Shown: positions 7,618 through 15,882, numbered from the stretch's first letter. The stretch: DNA of 27,069 nucleotides from Clostridia bacterium (GCA_017453335.1 JAFTKI010000080.1:1-27069); one strand, 5' to 3'. Program-made: numbers and translations. Notes: generated by a model from the letters alone, not told the origin.

Positions 7618-7639
7618 ATACTCAAAATCTGAGTATAAT
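7611..7639 (+). promoter_or_regulatory. Consensus promoter of the zinc-ribbon membrane protein gene
   Basis: TTGACA (7611-7616), a 17-base spacer and TATAAT (7634-7639): a perfect consensus sigma-A promoter. Operator 2 covers its spacer and the start of the -10 box, so a bound repressor would block RNA polymerase. A perfect promoter under tight repression suggests strong induction when the repressor leaves. Confidence 0.9.
7618..7636. promoter_or_regulatory. Operator 2 (ATACTCA-N5-TGAGTAT)
   Basis: The second perfect 7-5-7 inverted repeat, centred 25 bases from operator 1. It overlaps the spacer and first half of the TATAAT box. The shared arms and the spacing of about 2.5 helical turns suggest two repressor dimers. 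Confidence 0.8.
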
Positions 7640-7685
7640 AAAAGAAAGCAGATTGCTGCAATTTTATTTTTTGGAGGACTTAAGA

Positions 7686-8741
7686 ATGTACAAATGCTTA
7701 CGATGTAACACTTTTTTGACTGAATTCGACGTGCTTTTTAACCAAAAATTAAACCGACCGTTGGATCGATGCGATTGCTTTCGCTGTTCTACGAAAAACC
7801 GGTTTGATGGAAAATCCTACCTTGAGGAAAACAGAAAGATTAAGTATAAAAACCATCTGGTTCCTTTGATAAATACTGCGTGTTTTCTTCTGCTGTTTGG
7901 GATTGCGTATCTTATTTCTCCCTACATGGATTCGCTTGGTCATAGCGATCCTATACGCGAAGGAACATTATATTTTTTCACTGTGTTAGCATGCTTTTTT
8001 ATGCTTCATATGATGTTTGCTTGGCCAATATGCGCTTGGCGGGTTGTAAAATCATTTGGCAATAGTTATGAAACGGCAGATCAATCGTGGACAACTTACC
8101 ATGTATCAAGTAGCTCCAGCGGTTCTGTGGACGTCAGAAAAGAGAATCATTACAGTGCAGGCGGAACGTCATATTTTACGCTTGAGAATATTTTTCTCTT
8201 TTTTACTTTTCCTATATGGGTTCTGCCCCACTTCGTCTATTTGGTAATGCTGAAACCAAAAATGGATTTGGAAAGACTCTCGTCTGAGGTTCCTCCGCAA
8301 ATGATCGACGCATTTGTTTTTGCATATAAAAATACCAAACCCGTGCGTTTCCCAAGTGCTTCCGAAAAAAAATATAAGTCCGAAGAAGATACCTATAAAA
8401 AAGAAAGTGAAAAAATTGAATATAAATATTCACTCCTGGGAATAGAGGAAGCAAGAAGGCAACTGGAAAAACTACCGCTCCCTTTTGTTCAGGTGGAACT
8501 GGAAGGAAAAAATTATTTGCTGGTTCTGATGATCAAAGAAAAAGAAAATACTTTTTATTATCTGCTAAGTAGAAACAACAGTCAGATAATCGGAACCATT
8601 TTTAAAAACGAATACCGTGTTGCTTCCAATCGAGATTGGAAAAAAGAGTGGACGGAGGAGATAGATCAGTGGAGCGCGTTGGGTAAAAATGTCCAAAAAA
8701 TTGTTTCCAACTTGGACTTCTATGCCTCAAAAATAAAATAA
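7686..8741 (+). CDS. Zinc-ribbon membrane protein of unknown function
   Basis: A 351-residue protein I do not recognise. The N-terminus has a likely zinc ribbon: Cys4-x2-Cys7 and Cys31-x2-Cys34, with an extra Cys29. Three hydrophobic segments follow, at about 58-77, 94-117 and 164-190. Between the second and third is a Ser/Gly-rich polar stretch (SSSSSGSVDV). The C-terminal 150 residues are charged and soluble, with a Lys/Glu-rich helical part (about 225-255) and then a compact region (LEGKNYLLVLMIKEKENTFYYL). The ATG at 7686 follows GGAGG at good spacing; the earlier in-frame ATG at 7611 overlaps the promoter. It is divergent from the XRE gene under a consensus promoter with two operators and ends in a strong terminator. 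Sensing or stress defence at the membrane is a guess only. Confidence 0.8.
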   Translation: MYKCLRCNTFLTEFDVLFNQKLNRPLDRCDCFRCSTKNRFDGKSYLEENRKIKYKNHLVPLINTACFLLLFGIAYLISPYMDSLGHSDPIREGTLYFFTVLACFFMLHMMFAWPICAWRVVKSFGNSYETADQSWTTYHVSSSSSGSVDVRKENHYSAGGTSYFTLENIFLFFTFPIWVLPHFVYLVMLKPKMDLERLSSEVPPQMIDAFVFAYKNTKPVRFPSASEKKYKSEEDTYKKESEKIEYKYSLLGIEEARRQLEKLPLPFVQVELEGKNYLLVLMIKEKENTFYYLLSRNNSQIIGTIFKNEYRVASNRDWKKEWTEEIDQWSALGKNVQKIVSNLDFYASKIK

Positions 8742-8757
8742 TACATAACCGAAAAAG

Positions 8758-8799
8758 AAGGTGAGTGCTAAATGTTTTTTTGCATTTGGTACTCACCTT
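8758..8799 (+). terminator. Intrinsic terminator of the membrane-protein gene
   Basis: AAGGTGAGTGCTAAATG pairs with CATTTGGTACTCACCTT (17 bp including three wobbles) around a T-rich loop, followed by ATTTATTTGTATT. It lies 16 bases after the stop. Confidence 0.8.
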
Positions 8800-8837
8800 A
8801 TTTATTTGTATTATAAATTGATGCGCCCATCCCACTG

Positions 8838-9084
8838 TTCTACTATCGGTGAGAAAAAGGGGCAGGGGCCCCGTTTCTTGCGGCAGCTATACTACTGTCA
8901 ACGTACAAAAGAAAAAACGCTGTTTCACGAACGAACGGCGCACTGCACAAAAGCCAATATCCATTATTATTTGATCAAAACCGCCACTTTGAAATGAGTT
9001 GTGTTTAGCAACTCATTTCAAAGTGGCGGTTCAAAGCGATTAAAAGTTTTGGGAGGTGTCGGAACCCTTTTTCAAAAGGGTTCC
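8838..9084 (+). repeat. Four-hairpin structured repeat, copy B
   Basis: The same order as copy A: TTCTACTATCGGTGAG start, hairpin 1 (GGGG/CCCC), hairpin 2 (8918-8940, CGCTGTT/AACGGCG), hairpin 3 (8981-9029, perfect 21-bp stem, loop TGTTTAG) and hairpin 4 (9061-9084, GGAACCCTTTT/AAAAGGGTTCC, perfect 11 bp). Hairpin 3 shares its base (CCGCC) and upper stem with copy A but has different middle bases in both arms; hairpin 4 differs likewise. With copy A it brackets the XRE/membrane-protein cassette in direct orientation. The 455-base gap 8742-9196 otherwise holds only the terminator above and the 67-bp repeat below. Confidence 0.75.
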
Positions 9085-9100
9085 GACGAAGAAGGGGGTC

Positions 9101-9167
9101 GGGGGGCAATGAGGCGCCGAAGGCGACCATTGCTAAGTGGGGCTCTCGCCCCACTTACACTTTTCTT
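9101..9167. repeat. 67-bp intergenic repeat, copy 2
   Basis: Identical over all 67 bases to 42-108, with the TAAGTGGGG/CCCCACTTA stem-loop at 9134-9157. It starts about 30 bases past the stop of the minus-strand MATE gene, the same relation copy 1 has to the HPr-like gene, so it may act as a terminator on the minus strand. Confidence 0.8.
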
Positions 9168-9196
9168 CAAGAAGTTCCCCCGCACCCCCTTAAAAA

Positions 9197-10600
9197 TCAA
9201 ACTTTTATTTTTCTTTTCAACATGATCAAAACGGTCACCCAGAAGACTGCGCCGGTCAAGAACCACGAGATGGGGTAGGAGATATAAATTGCTTCTACCC
9301 GTCCGATGGCGGCGAAGACCGTATAGATCCACACCACGCGGAACACGCAGGTTCCCACCAGCGAGATGGTTGCCGAGGTCATGGATTTTCCAAGCCCGCG
9401 CAAGACACCCGCCGCAGAGTTCATCATGGCAAAGATCACGAAGGTCGGCCATTTAAACCACACGCGGCTCATTGCCGTGTTGTAGGCAAGCTGTGACAGC
9501 GTATCCTCGGCATTCGTCACACCGTAGAGCGAGAGCAACGGATCGTGGAAAATCAGAATCGCTCCCGACATCACGGCGGCGATGCCTACGGAAACCGCAG
9601 CCACTAAAAGCAGCACGCGGCGCACACGGCGGTAGTCCCCCACGCCCACGTTCTGTCCCGTAAACGCACTTGCCGCCACCGTGGTAGCGTTGAGCGCACT
9701 GAACAAAAAGCCCTCGATGCTGTTGGTTGCAGAGTCGCCCTTGATCACAGGCGCGTAAGCAGAGTTGGGGGGCGTGACGGTGTTGTTGACCTGCAGGATC
9801 GACGATTGGATCAGCATGTTGGAGATCGAAAACATCGCGTTTTGCAGTCCCGCAGGGAAGCCGATGCGGCTGATCTCCAGAAATTGCGCACGCGAAGGGC
9901 GCAACAGACGGAACGAGATCCTACAATCTCCCTTATCACACGCAAGATGCCTCCAAAGCAAAACCGCAGACGTTGCGTTTGCAATCGCGGTCGCAATGGC
10001 AACACCCTCCACCGAAAGTCCCACGACCAACACAAAAAAGAGATTCAGCAGAACGTTCAAAAGCCCCGCTCCCGCCAGAACGAACAGCGGCGTGCGGGTG
10101 TCCCCCTTAGCGCGCAAAATCGCACACAGGAAGTTGGTCAGTGCCAAAAACGGCAGACACGCCAGATAAATACAACAGTACCGCAGCCCCAGCTCCAGAA
10201 GGTTCCCCTCATATCCCATCAGCGACAGAACGGGACGCGCCAGCGCAATGCCGACAACGCCGCCCACCACGCCGAAAATCAAGCCCATGCATATAGCGGT
10301 ATGTACCGAGCGCGAGGTGTTCTCCCGGTCGCGCGCTCCGATGTACCGCGCAACCACCACATCCGCGCCCGTGGAGAAGCCAATGAAAATATTGACCACC
10401 AGATTCAGAAACGCCGAGGTGGAGCCAACCGCACCAACTGCATCGGGATCACTTGAAAGACCGACGACCACAATGTCGGCGGCGTTATAAAGCATCTGTA
10501 GCAAATTGGTGGCAATCAAGGGAAGAATAAACCAAAGGATCTTCCCGAATAACGGGCCCGATGTCATATCGATCGAGCGCGTTTTTTCAACACGTGTCAT
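9197..10600 (-). CDS. MATE-family multidrug/toxin efflux transporter
   Basis: A 467-residue MATE transporter, expected to export drugs or cationic compounds using a Na+ or H+ gradient. It opens with the family pattern GPLFGKILWFILPLIATNLLQMLYNAADIVVVG (quoted by position: residues 15-47 carry the P...N-x2-Q...D signature), repeated in the second half (about residues 230-270, FPAGLQNAMFSISNMLIQ). About twelve hydrophobic segments are visible, matching the usual topology. The ATG at 10600 follows GGGAG. A consensus promoter and a palindrome over its -10 lie upstream, so a local repressor could control it, though none is encoded beside it. Substrate cannot be predicted. Confidence 0.93.
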   Translation of the reverse strand: MTRVEKTRSIDMTSGPLFGKILWFILPLIATNLLQMLYNAADIVVVGLSSDPDAVGAVGSTSAFLNLVVNIFIGFSTGADVVVARYIGARDRENTSRSVHTAICMGLIFGVVGGVVGIALARPVLSLMGYEGNLLELGLRYCCIYLACLPFLALTNFLCAILRAKGDTRTPLFVLAGAGLLNVLLNLFFVLVVGLSVEGVAIATAIANATSAVLLWRHLACDKGDCRISFRLLRPSRAQFLEISRIGFPAGLQNAMFSISNMLIQSSILQVNNTVTPPNSAYAPVIKGDSATNSIEGFLFSALNATTVAASAFTGQNVGVGDYRRVRRVLLLVAAVSVGIAAVMSGAILIFHDPLLSLYGVTNAEDTLSQLAYNTAMSRVWFKWPTFVIFAMMNSAAGVLRGLGKSMTSATISLVGTCVFRVVWIYTVFAAIGRVEAIYISYPISWFLTGAVFWVTVLIMLKRKIKV

Positions 10601-10641
10601 CTTTTTCTCTCCCGGAACCGAACTAAAACCTTACTTTTTGA

Positions 10642-10655
10642 AATACAACTGTATT
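10642..10655. promoter_or_regulatory. Palindrome at the MATE promoter
   Basis: AATACA-AC-TGTATT, a perfect 6-2-6 inverted repeat that overlaps the -10 box by three bases. Its position fits a repressor operator; the regulator is unknown. Confidence 0.45.
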
Positions 10656-10681
10656 GTATCACTTTTGCCCTTTCCTGTCAA
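10653..10681 (-). promoter_or_regulatory. Promoter of the MATE gene
   Basis: On the minus strand: TTGACA (10676-10681), a 17-base spacer and TACAAT (10653-10658), a near-perfect sigma-A promoter about 50 bases upstream of the start. Confidence 0.85.
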
Positions 10682-10794
10682 CAGGTGACGAAAACGTTGA
10701 AAAACAATCAGAATCTTTCAGTTTTCTTTTCAAACAGTTTCAAAGTGTTTCAAAGCCATGACCGCCAACCGTATCGGTGGGTTTCGTTTCAAAA

Positions 10795-10837
10795 GAAGAA
10801 ACGGAAAAAGCTTTTCGAAAAGCTTTCCCGTTTCTTC
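10795..10837 (-). terminator. Terminator after the two-helix membrane-protein gene
   Basis: A long palindrome: GAAGAAACGG (10795-10804) and CCGTTTCTTC (10828-10837) enclose a self-complementary AAAAGCTTTTCGAAAAGCTTT core. It lies just past the stop at 10847 and is followed on the minus strand by TTTT. It may also insulate the MATE promoter downstream. Confidence 0.65.
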
Positions 10838-10846
10838 AAAGCTGCT

Positions 10847-11767
10847 TTAATTACTCGGAGCCGCAAGCGAAATGATCGCATCGGCAAGTGACAATACATG
10901 AGGCAGGAGCCAGCAAACGATTGATGTCATAAAGATCACCAAAACAATAGAAGCAATCGCAGGTGCCCAGCTTGATCCGCGGCTGTCAAAACGAACATCG
11001 GCGCGATGCTTGAGCGCTTCGGGAATGTAAAAGCGTGCCGTTGTAAAATCGATCTTGGGAAGTGCGCTCCTGTTTATTTTGCGCATTTCCTGCTCTTCTT
11101 TTCGCTCAACGTCGTTTTTCTTAGCATCCAAGCCATCGACTTTTTGCGCATTTTCCGTAGCAGCATCCGCACAAGCCGCAGCCGTTTCCCGGGAAGTCTT
11201 CTCGGCCTTCTCTTCCCCATCGGCAGCTTTCGCCTTACGGTCTTCGCGTTCTTTTTTCGCGCTCCTACTCTCGCCCTCATCCGCGTCTTTTTCAAAAAGC
11301 TCAGCCAGCTCCTCGGCGGAACGGTCCAGATAAACTCCAACACCCGTGTCTCGCCCGTCGGAATGGCGGCATCGAACCACCATACGCAGGTTGCCACCTC
11401 GGCTCAATTCTCTGCGAATCGCCGCATTGCGGAACATATCAAGCTCTAAAAGCGTCTTCGCCTTGTCGGGCGAAAGACACTCATTTTTCAGAAGTCGGCG
11501 AACAAAGCGACCTTGGTTCACACGAACGCGCGCCGTCATCATACAAGCCACCACAATGGCAATTGCCAGTGCGGGGATCAAAAGGCGAATCGTTTCGGCG
11601 GTCGTCTTTCCGATCGTGAAGTTCTGATAAGAACCGAAATTCACCGTAAAATACCGATCCTGTATAAAAATCAGCAATTCACGGAGAAACGAGTTCTGAT
11701 ACCACTCCGCAATCTTTTCCCAAAAGGTCAGATCGTTTGATGCCGACAGAATAAATTTATCGAACAT
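10847..11767 (-). CDS. Membrane protein of unknown function (two helices, charged middle)
   Basis: A 306-residue protein I cannot place. Hydrophobic helices lie at about 58-79 and 268-290. Between them are a basic segment (VNQGRFVRRLLKNE, 83-96), a possible small folded part (100-150) and a very charged Ala/Lys/Glu/Asp-rich linker (about 150-230) that looks disordered or coiled. There is no signal-peptide cleavage site. The ATG at 11767 follows GAAAGGAAA. It starts 56 bases after serS on the same strand and may share its transcript; a strong terminator follows. Position next to the partition genes could mean a cell-envelope or division role, but nothing in the sequence shows that. Confidence 0.75.
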   Translation of the reverse strand: MFDKFILSASNDLTFWEKIAEWYQNSFLRELLIFIQDRYFTVNFGSYQNFTIGKTTAETIRLLIPALAIAIVVACMMTARVRVNQGRFVRRLLKNECLSPDKAKTLLELDMFRNAAIRRELSRGGNLRMVVRCRHSDGRDTGVGVYLDRSAEELAELFEKDADEGESRSAKKEREDRKAKAADGEEKAEKTSRETAAACADAATENAQKVDGLDAKKNDVERKEEQEMRKINRSALPKIDFTTARFYIPEALKHRADVRFDSRGSSWAPAIASIVLVIFMTSIVCWLLPHVLSLADAIISLAAPSN

Positions 11768-11823
11768 TTGTTCTATTTCCTTTCATTTTTAAACCGCATC
11801 AGGGTTCCTTGGAAACAGAGAAG

Positions 11824-13104
<1,281 letters not shown>

Positions 13105-13129
13105 GATTTTCTCTCCTATTTATTATATA

Positions 13130-14017
13130 TTAGTCGTTATCTTCAAAAAAATTGCTTCCGCAGATCGAGGTCAAAAGCGCTTCCAGATCGTCATCATCGC
13201 TGTAAGCAAGCTCTACCACCTTTTTCTTCGCGCTCTTCACGATCTTCACGCGTCTGCCAAGCACACGCACCGCACGATGCTCCAAGTCCCGCATATAGAC
13301 CTTGCGCTGGGAAAGCTCGTTGTCTTCCTCTTGCTCCTCGGGTTCGTAGTTCATCAGGCGCACCGTTTTCTCCACGTCACGCACCGAAAGTCCTTTTTCA
13401 ACGATCCGCTGTGCCAAGGAAGCCATCTGCTCCTCATTTTTGAGTCCCAAGAGGGCTCTTGCGTGACCCGCCGAAAGGTCTCCGTTCTTCAAAAGTGCCA
13501 AAACATCCTCGGGCAGCTCCAGCAAACGGAGCGCATTTGCCACTGTTGCACGGTTTTTGCCCACCTGCTTTGCCACCTGCTCCTGCGTCAGATCGTAGCG
13601 TTCGATCAGCAGATCGTAAGCCATCGCTTCTTCCACGGGGTTCAGATCCTCGCGCTGAATGTTCTCGATCACGGCGATCTGTGCCGCTTTCAGGTCGTCA
13701 CCCTCCAGGATCACTGCAGGAATCTCGCTAAGTCCCGCCATTTTGGAGGCTCTCCAACGACGTTCACCCGCAATAATCTCGTAAGTGCCCGCCAAAAGCT
13801 TGCTCTCACGAACAATGATCGGCTGCAACACGCCGAATTGACCGATCGATTCCGCCAATTGCTCCAGAGATTCGTGTTCAAAGGTCTTTCTGGGCTGGTC
13901 GCTACGCGGCTCAATATCGGCAATACGCAACGTAGTTGCCGCATTCGAGCGGTCGCCGGGAAGCATATTATCATCCAAAAGGTCAAAAAAGCTGCGTCCA
14001 ATTCTTGATTTTGCCAT
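13130..14017 (-). CDS. parB: Chromosome partition protein ParB (Spo0J)
   Basis: A 295-residue ParB, the CTP-dependent clamp that loads at parS and spreads on DNA. Residues 30-125 form the ParB/N-terminal CTP-binding domain with GERRWRA (84-90) and ENIQRE (118-123); a helix-turn-helix follows (about 142-165, LTQEQVAKQVGKNRATVANA) that reads parS; the C-terminus is the dimerisation domain. Five matching parS sites lie upstream of parA at 14977-15132. The ATG at 14017 is 13 bases from the parA stop, and the two are surely cotranscribed. Confidence 0.97.
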   Translation of the reverse strand: MAKSRIGRSFFDLLDDNMLPGDRSNAATTLRIADIEPRSDQPRKTFEHESLEQLAESIGQFGVLQPIIVRESKLLAGTYEIIAGERRWRASKMAGLSEIPAVILEGDDLKAAQIAVIENIQREDLNPVEEAMAYDLLIERYDLTQEQVAKQVGKNRATVANALRLLELPEDVLALLKNGDLSAGHARALLGLKNEEQMASLAQRIVEKGLSVRDVEKTVRLMNYEPEEQEEDNELSQRKVYMRDLEHRAVRVLGRRVKIVKSAKKKVVELAYSDDDDLEALLTSICGSNFFEDND

Positions 14018-14030
14018 AAACTACCTCCTG

Positions 14031-14792
14031 TCAAATACGTTCCGCCAGTTCTTTGGCAACGTTCATGTACTCAACCGAGCCCTTGGAGCGTTTTTCGTGA
14101 TAGTAAACGGGAGCGCCAAAACCGGGAGCCTCGGAAACCTTTACGTTTCTGGAGATCGTGGTCTCAAAAAGCTTGTCCGCATAGTGCTTGCGCAACTCGT
14201 TGATCACCTGCATCGAGAGGATCAAGCGGTTATTGTGCATTGTGATCAGAATACCCGTTACATTCAGTTCCTTATTATAATGCGCCTTGATACGGCTGAT
14301 CGTGAACATCAACTGCGAAAGTCCTTCCAAAGCAAAAAATTCGCACTGCATCGGAATCACGACCCCGTCACTTGCAGTCATTGCGTTGACAGTCAGCATG
14401 CCAAGTGAGGGAGGACAGTCGATGATGATGTAATCATACCTGTCTTTTACCGCGCCCAGCTTGTTTTTCATGATGTATTCGCCGTTTTCGGTGTCGCCAA
14501 GCTCATATTCAGCACGAGCCAGCGTGGTTTGTGCAGGAATGATCGACAAATTCTCATAGCGGGTTTGAACGGTCACGCTATCCGCATCCGCATCGGTGGT
14601 CAGCAGATCAAAAACCGTTGTTTTCAGATTCTTCTTCATAATGCCAACACCGCTGGTTGCATTTCCCTGCGGATCCAAGTCAACCATTAGCACCTTATAT
14701 CCCAAAATTCCAAGTGACGCTGCAATATTCACCGCCGAAGTGGTTTTGCCAACGCCGCCTTTTTGGTTGGCAAATGAAATAATTTTTCCCAT
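14031..14792 (-). CDS. parA: Chromosome partition ATPase ParA (Soj)
   Basis: A 253-residue ParA/MinD-type ATPase. Counting from the chosen start, the deviant Walker A KGGVGKTT is at 11-18, followed by VDLDPQGNAT (about 43-52) and IIDCPPSLG (about 124). ParA works with ParB to segregate origins, and in sporulators also regulates initiation through DnaA. The ATG at 14792 follows AAAGGAAG; the in-frame ATG eight codons earlier lacks a site. It has its own promoter at 14907-14935. Confidence 0.96.
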   Translation of the reverse strand: MGKIISFANQKGGVGKTTSAVNIAASLGILGYKVLMVDLDPQGNATSGVGIMKKNLKTTVFDLLTTDADADSVTVQTRYENLSIIPAQTTLARAEYELGDTENGEYIMKNKLGAVKDRYDYIIIDCPPSLGMLTVNAMTASDGVVIPMQCEFFALEGLSQLMFTISRIKAHYNKELNVTGILITMHNNRLILSMQVINELRKHYADKLFETTISRNVKVSEAPGFGAPVYYHEKRSKGSVEYMNVAKELAERI

Positions 14793-14906
14793 ATTGGTTC
14801 TTCCTTTCTCTATCAAAACAGGCGCGCAAGCTCAAAAAATGCAGAATTCGTGTAAAACCAGCTCCGTCAAATCGCAAAGCCCGCCGCCATTTTCAAGTCT
14901 GCTCTT

Positions 14907-14935
14907 ATTATATCACAAACATATCCAAATTGCAA
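14907..14935 (-). promoter_or_regulatory. Promoter of parA-parB
   Basis: On the minus strand: TTGCAA (14930-14935), a 17-base spacer and TATAAT (14907-14912). The leader is about 110 bases. The nearest parS site is about 40 bases upstream, so ParB spreading could touch this promoter. Confidence 0.75.
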
Positions 14936-14976
14936 TACATCCGCAAAATTTATTGTGAATTTTATGTTAGGCGCAC

Positions 14977-14992
14977 CGTTTCACGTGAAACA
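14977..14992. other. parS: parS site 1
   Basis: CGTTTCACGTGAAACA, matching the parS consensus TGTTNCACGTGAAACA at all but the first base. It is nearest to parA. Confidence 0.9.
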
Positions 14993-15011
14993 TTCTTTCA
15001 AAACAAAAAAG

Positions 15012-15027
15012 TGTTCCACGTGAAACA
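15012..15027. other. parS: parS site 2
   Basis: TGTTCCACGTGAAACA, a perfect consensus ParB-binding site, identical as remembered to common Bacillus parS sites. Confidence 0.95.
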
Positions 15028-15044
15028 CTGGCGAAAAGAAAAAA

Positions 15045-15060
15045 TGTTCCACGTGAAACA
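15045..15060. other. parS: parS site 3
   Basis: TGTTCCACGTGAAACA, identical to site 2 and 33 bases from it. Confidence 0.95.
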
Positions 15061-15075
15061 TAATAAAAAATGTCT

Positions 15076-15091
15076 TGTTTCACGTGAAACA
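15076..15091. other. parS: parS site 4
   Basis: TGTTTCACGTGAAACA, a fully palindromic consensus site, 31 bases from site 3. Confidence 0.95.
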
Positions 15092-15109
15092 TTCTCTTAC
15101 GAAACCAAG

Positions 15110-15139
15110 AAAGGAGCGTTTCACGTGAAACGCTCCTTT
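15110..15139 (-). terminator. rsmG terminator palindrome containing parS
   Basis: A perfect 30-base palindrome (AAAGGAGCGTTTCAC and its complement) directly after the rsmG stop at 15144. On the minus strand it would fold into a stem and is followed by TTTCTT, so it can end the rsmG transcript. parS site 5 forms its centre. Confidence 0.6.
15117..15132. other. parS: parS site 5
   Basis: CGTTTCACGTGAAACG, core-perfect with changed outer bases that extend pairing into the rsmG terminator palindrome. It is the last of five sites within 156 bases. Confidence 0.85.
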
Positions 15140-15143
15140 TCTG

Positions 15144-15872
15144 TTATAAGGGTTTCTTGAGAATCTGAGCATACGCTCTTGGGTATCCGCTTGTATGCTT
15201 GCGCAGTTTTTCAACACGGATCAAACATCTCGGATCAGAAACGCCATCAAGATGCGACAGATCCTTGTGAATCAACTCGGTCTTTCCTCCGCCGAGCATT
15301 TGGATGCAGGTTTTCGCCTCGGAGGCCTCTTCCTCAGCTTTTGATGCCTTCATGGCAAGCAGAAAACCGCCCGTTTTGACATAAGGCAAGCACAATTCAC
15401 ACAAAACGTTCATTCTTGCCACCGCGCGGCTGACCACTACGTCAAAGAAGCCAAGAGTCTCGGCAATCTTTTTATCCTCAGCACGTCCCGAGAGAGCCTT
15501 CAGATTAGGGAGCCCAAGTTCCGCGATCGCTCGATCGACAAAGGCGATCTTCTTTGCCGTACTATCGAGTGCGACAACCGTCAGATCGGAGCGATAGATC
15601 GCCAACGGAACCGACGGAAATCCGGGGCCGCAACCGATATCAAGCACACACGCGCCTTTTGGAAGGTGTTCTGCCGCCAAAAGCGAATCGATATAGTGCT
15701 TGGAGATCGCCTCGGGTGTATTACGGATCGCAGTCAGATTGGTGATCGCATTGACCTTATGCAAAAGCATATCAAACCGCCAAAAACGATCGATCACATC
15801 TTTTTCGGGGATTTTCAAGCCGTTTTCCTGCATAGATCGGCAAAAAAGTGCTTCAAATTCGCAAAATTCCAA
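15144..15872 (-). CDS. rsmG: 16S rRNA (guanine-N7) methyltransferase RsmG
   Basis: About 242 residues. RsmG (GidB) uses S-adenosylmethionine to methylate a guanine of 16S rRNA (G527 in E. coli numbering). The SAM-binding loop VLDIGCGPGFPSVPLA and the VVSRAVA segment are classic. The start is uncertain: a GTG at 15881 lies one base after the mnmG stop without a good site, whereas a TTG at 15872 has GAGGTGATC ahead of it, with GAGG eight bases before the codon, and is preferred here. It sits in the standard mnmG-rsmG-parA-parB order. The product is S-adenosylhomocysteine, which the upstream ahcY enzyme could recycle. Confidence 0.93.
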   Translation of the reverse strand: MEFCEFEALFCRSMQENGLKIPEKDVIDRFWRFDMLLHKVNAITNLTAIRNTPEAISKHYIDSLLAAEHLPKGACVLDIGCGPGFPSVPLAIYRSDLTVVALDSTAKKIAFVDRAIAELGLPNLKALSGRAEDKKIAETLGFFDVVVSRAVARMNVLCELCLPYVKTGGFLLAMKASKAEEEASEAKTCIQMLGGGKTELIHKDLSHLDGVSDPRCLIRVEKLRKHTSGYPRAYAQILKKPL

Positions 15873-15882
15873 GAAGATCACC

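Noticed and set aside
13105..13129. T-box leader for serS
   Set aside because: Only 25 bases separate parB and serS, too short for a T-box.
14977..15132. CRISPR-like array of short repeats
   Set aside because: The repeats are 16-base palindromes matching parS, the gaps are uneven and short, and no cas genes are near.
14793..15143. Replication origin (oriC) next to parA
   Set aside because: No DnaA boxes of the TTATCCACA type and no dnaA gene were seen; only parS sites are present.
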